Notes under the pieces: generated by a model
Told to the model about the DNA's origin: nothing
The model's input: only the letters and a program-made list of their open reading frames with translations
The model's database searches: none
Made by a program: the position numbers and the translations under genes
Source of the DNA: Chamaelirium japonicum
Taxonomy: Eukaryota > Streptophyta > Magnoliopsida > Liliales > Melanthiaceae
Direction: 5' to 3'
Length of the DNA stretch: 64,000 nucleotides
Assembly: GCA_947650365.1 (NCBI GenBank)
Contig: OX393555.1
Coordinates: 80,667,995-80,731,994, forward strand
Part shown: positions 60,495-64,000 of the stretch, piece by piece
How positions within the stretch are numbered: position 1 is the stretch's first letter
How the letters are laid out: every line of letters begins with the position of its first letter

Positions 60495-60638
60495 CTCAAT
60501 AGTATCATCTCAACGTTATTACAATTATCACAGTAAATTCTCTTCTCTCTTCGTTTTAATCAAATAATTAATTTAATTAAAAAAATTATAGTAACATTAC
60601 TATGATAATCATAATAACGTTGAGAAGATACTATTGAG
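60495..60638. repeat. 144-bp foldback element
   Basis: Arms 60,495-60,536 and 60,597-60,638 pair with 4 mismatches in 42. Flanked by 'aagtggagtttt' on both sides. It is the best-preserved foldback in the window. Confidence 0.75.
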
Positions 60639-62519
60639 AAGTGGAGTTTTAAAATTTAGATTCCTTCTTACTTTATACCTATACCCATGGCGAAAAGACT
60701 GGAGTATGACTTATTCTCTCTTCTCTTTTCGTTTATCTCTTTATTATTTTCTCTTATCTTCTATTTTTGTTTCTCTCTCCGTTTTCTTATAACTGGTCGG
60801 TTGGGCTAGACATGTTTGTGCTGATAACGTGTTGTGAGATGGGAGAAAGTTAGAGCCATCAAACATGCCCTACTCTAAAGGGGTCGTATATTAATTATAG
60901 GATAAGCTTACTTAGTGCCTAAGCAATCTATGGTAAACCCTAATCCATGGGAGAAGATAGAAGAGAATGGAGAGATTTAATTATATTTTTGAGAAGTGGA
61001 GTTTTGGAATTTAGATTCCTTCTTACTTCACACAAATACTCGGGGCCAATGGACTAGAACAGGACTTTTTCTCCCTTCTTTCTTCGTTTATCTCTCCATT
61101 CCCTTCCTTCTTCTTCTCTCTCTTATGTCTTTGTTTCTCCCTCCATTTTCTTGCGACTGGTTGCTGGGCTCGACATGTTCGTGCTGATAATGTGTTATGA
61201 GATAGGAGAAAGAGAGAGCCGTTAAACATGCCCCACGCTAAAGGGGTTATATATTATTTATTGGGTAAGCTTACTTAGGGCCTACATATTCTATGGAAAA
61301 CCCTAATCTATGGGAGAGATCCAACTGTGTATCTCTTAATATTTGAACTTAGGGCCTAAGCAATTCGGGTGTGCCACTTCTTACTATCGAGCCCAGCTGA
61401 CCAGTCGTATCTCTCTCTTCTGTCTTTGTTTATCTCTTCGTTCTTTTCTCTCTTCTTCTCTCTCTTCTATGGAGTTTTAGAATTTAGATTCCTTCTTACT
61501 TCACACCTTTACCCATGGCGAATGGATTGGAGAAGAACTTCTTTTTCTCCTCTCTTCGGAGAGATAAGAGAGAAGAAGAAAAAAAAACAGAGAGATAAAT
61601 AAAGAGAGAAGAAAGAAGAAGTCCTGCTCCAGTTCATTGACCCTGGGTATATGTGTGAAGTAAGAAGGAATCTAAATTCCAAAACTCCTCTTCTGTCTTC
61701 GTTTCTCCATCTGTTTTCTTACGACTGGTCGGCTGGGCTTGATATGTTTGTGCTGATAATGTGTTGTGAGATGGGAGAAAGAGAGAGCCGTAAACGTGCC
61801 CCACCTTAAAAGGGTCGTATATTATTTATAGGGTAAGCTTACTTAGGGCCTAACCAATCTATAGAAAACCCTAATCCATAGGAGAAAAGTAAAGAAAACG
61901 GAGAAATTTAATTATATTATAGGACCCCTTTAGGGTGGAGCAAGTTTGATGACTTTCTCTTTCTCCCATCTCACAACACGTTAATTAGTAAATTTAATTA
62001 TTATATTATTAAATTATTTAAATTATCTAATAATTAAATAAATTAATAATTTAATTAAAAAAATTATAGTAACATTACTATGATAATTATAATAACGTTG
62101 AGGTGATACTATTGAGAAGTGAAGTTTTGGAATTTAGTTCCTTCTTACTTCACACCTATAACTATGGCAATAATCAATTATATATAATTAAATATTTATA
62201 AGGTAAGCTTACTAGTTAAGAGACTTGATTTAATAATTATTTTAATAAATAATTAATACGACCCCTTTAGGGTGGGGCATGTTCGATCGGATAGTTGTCC
62301 ACCGTCGGATCTCTTCCATGGATTAGGGTTTCCCATAGATTGCTTAAGCCCTAAATAAGTTTACCCTATAAATAGTATACGACCCCTTTTGGGTGGGGCA
62401 CGTTTGACAGGTCTCTCTTTCTTTCATCTTACAACGCATTATCAGCACGAACATGTCGAGCCCAACCGACCAGTCACAAGAAAATAGAGAGAGAAACGAA
62501 GACAGAAGAAAGAGAAGAA

Positions 62520-62981
62520 GATAAAGTTAAAAAATTAATAATTTTAATAAATTTATTATGTAATTAATTAATTAAACCTTTTTTTATTAAATTATGAAAT
62601 ACTAATTGAAATAAATAAAAAAATTTATTATTTAATTAAGTAATAAAATAAAATAGTAATTCAATAACTATTTACTTATTATTTAAATAATAAATTAATT
62701 TTTTGAATATATAAATAATAAAATATTTTTTTAAATAACTTAAATTTCTTTAAATAATCAAATTAATATTTATTTATTTTAATATTTAAATATTAAATAA
62801 ATTATTTAAATATTTAGTTATAAAGGTAATTATATATTTATTTAATTATTTAACTATTTAATTATTAAATTAATTAAATTAATTAAATAAAAGGAAGTAA
62901 AGAAGGAAGATGAGGCACACCCAAATTTTTTGCTTTAAAAATAATTTATATTTTTCTTTAAAAAATTTAAAATATTACAAC
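62520..62981. repeat. AT-rich segment upstream of a plus LTR, copy 2
   Basis: Aligns with 13,271-13,713. Pre-LTR block 'gaagatgaggcacacccaaa' at about 62,906-62,925, then 'attacaac'. Confidence 0.7.
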
Positions 62982-63149
62982 TGTTATAAGATCGTTCGAT
63001 AGGATAGCTGTCCACCATTGGATCTCTCCCATGGATTAGGGTTTCCTATTGATTACTTAGGTTCTATATAAGCTTACCCTATAAATAATATACGACCCCT
63101 TTAGGGTGGAGCATGTTTGATGACTCTTTCTTTCTCCTATCTCACAACA
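62982..63149 (+). repeat. Complete 168-bp LTR
   Basis: Starts TGTTATAAGATCG and ends 'atctcacaaca'. Telo-box 63,036-63,044; TATA box 63,080-63,087. The following plus array (primer sites 63150, 63418, 63641) repeats the 13,882 array with nearly the same spacings. Confidence 0.75.
63036..63087 (+). promoter_or_regulatory. LTR promoter: telo-box and TATA box
   Basis: TTAGGGTTT at 63036-63044 and TATAAATA at 63080-63087. The palindrome between them is degraded ('cttaggttctata'). Confidence 0.45.
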
Positions 63150-64000
63150 CGTTATCAGCACAAACATGTCGAGCCCAGCTGACCGGTCATAAGAAAACGA
63201 AGAGAGTAACGAAGACAGAAGAGAGAGTAGATGAAAGAAGAGAACGAAGTATAAATGAAGAGAGAAGAGAGAAGAGGTCATGCTCCAGTCCATTCACTAT
63301 GGGTATAAGTATAAAGTAAGAAAGAATATAAATTCCAAAACTCAACTTCTTAATATTTATATGACCCCTTTAAGGTGGGGCACGTTTGATGGCTCTCTTT
63401 TTCTCCATCACACAATACGTTATCAGCATGAACATGTCGAGCCCAACCGACCAGTCATAAGAAAACAGAGAGAGAAAGGAAAATAGAAGAGAGAAGAGAA
63501 TGCGGAGATAAACGAAGAGAGAAGATAGAAGAAGTAGTTATGCTCCAACCAATTGGCCACAGGTATAGGTGTGAAGTAAGAAAAAATCTAATTAGGGTGG
63601 GGCATATTTAATGGCTCTCTCTTTTTCCTATCTCATAACATGTTATCAGCACGAATATGTCGAGCCCAATCGACCAGTCATAAGAAAACAGAGAGAGAAA
63701 TGAAGACGGAAGGGAAAGAAGAAGAGAGAAGAAAATAGAGAGATAAACGAATAGGGAAGAGATAAGAAGTCCTGCTTTTGTCTATTCACCATAGGTATAG
63801 GTGTGTAATAAGAAAAAATCTAAATTCTAAAACTCTACTTCTTAATAATATAATTAAATCTCTCTATTCTCTTCTCTCTTCTCCCATGGATTAAGGTTTA
63901 CCATAGTTTCCTTAGGCCCTAAGTAAGCTTACCCTATAAATAAAATACAACCTCATTAGGATAGGGCACGTTTGACTACTCTTTCTTTCTCCTATCTCAT

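Larger units (their letters stand above)
49796..64000. repeat. Copy 2 of the ~49.5-kb segmental duplication
   Basis: Second copy of 1-14,735, cut by the window end. Its module order repeats copy 1: leader, AT-rich foldback, mixed units, divergent LTR pair at 54,009-54,887, mixed units, a 144-bp foldback at 60,495-60,638, AT-rich segment, LTR at 62,982-63,149 and a plus array. Primer-binding-site copies on +: 51315, 51668, 52703, 53526, 53900, 54888, 55644, 56825, 57799, 58481, 59441, 59863, 62437, 63150, 63418, 63641. On -: 50212, 53212, 53774, 53995, 55143, 55891, 56250, 56519, 57209, 57525, 58175, 59128, 59615, 60303, 60816, 61179, 61748. Relative to copy 1 it has lost about 145 bp at 53,894. 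No gene is seen. Confidence 0.9.

Noticed and set aside
1-64000. CRISPR-like direct repeats with spacers
   Set aside because: Repeats are hundreds of bases long, imperfect and on both strands, with no uniform 25-40 bp repeat/spacer pattern and no cas genes.

Overview
This window looks like non-coding, nuclear, repeat-dominated eukaryotic DNA, most likely from a flowering plant. It is AT-rich, and I found no credible protein-coding, rRNA or tRNA gene in its 64 kb. The open reading frames that occur are serine/leucine/phenylalanine-rich or lysine/arginine/glutamate-rich readings of long pyrimidine or purine tracts repeated across the window. The plant assignment rests on the type of retroelement seen (short LTRs, a 'CACAACA|CGTTATCAGCACGA' LTR/primer-binding-site junction, an AAACCCTAA telo-box in the LTR). 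It is an inference, and I cannot name a species.

Almost everything derives from one small non-autonomous LTR retroelement, of the kind called TRIM. Its parts, in transcription order, are: (1) an LTR of about 168 bp starting TGTTGTGAGAT and ending ATCTCACAACA, with a telo-box, a CTTAGGCCCTAAG palindrome and a TATAAATA box; (2) a primer-binding site CGTTATCAGCACGA, repeated about 155 times by my eye count (roughly 72 on + and 83 on -); (3) an internal segment of about 200 bp, mostly polypurine, ending in a conserved block read on + as 'ccattggccacgggtatagg...ccaaaactccacttct'; and (4) optionally an AT-rich segment of about 0.5-0.9 kb that leads into the next LTR. Units occur as about 270-bp monomers (only the 3' part of the LTR plus internal), about 360-bp monomers (with U3 promoter), and about 1.45-kb full units (internal + AT-rich + LTR). 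Strand switches about every few hundred bases, so head-to-head and tail-to-tail junctions form many long inverted repeats.

Larger duplications sit on top. Bases 1-14,735 are colinear with 49,796-64,000 (offset 49.2-49.8 kb, roughly 13% divergence in the pieces I compared). This is a direct duplication with a period of about 49.5 kb. Inside it are a direct duplication of about 5.3 kb (29,640-34,505 and 34,930-39,943, with a third partial paralog at 17,100-18,760) and one of about 3.4-3.7 kb (39,946-42,300 and 43,301-46,070). A 305-bp tract at 7,133-7,437 is identical to 11,384-11,688 although neighbouring repeats differ by 10% or more.

Layout: 1-4.5 kb mixed units and AT-rich foldbacks; 4.56-5.43 kb a divergent pair of complete LTRs; 5.4-13.3 kb mixed, mostly minus units; 13.7-15.6 kb a pure plus array behind a complete LTR; 15.6-16.9 kb an AT-rich spacer between facing-away LTR remnants; 17-26.3 kb mixed; 26.3-27.3 kb a minus LTR with its AT-rich segment; 27.3-29.6 kb mixed; 29.6-46 kb the 5.3-kb and 3.4-kb duplications; 46-49.8 kb mixed; 49.8-64 kb the second copy of the first 14.7 kb. 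Nothing here works as a gene set. The plausible activities are transcription from the LTR promoters, double-stranded RNA from the inverted units, and a structural role as satellite-like heterochromatin.
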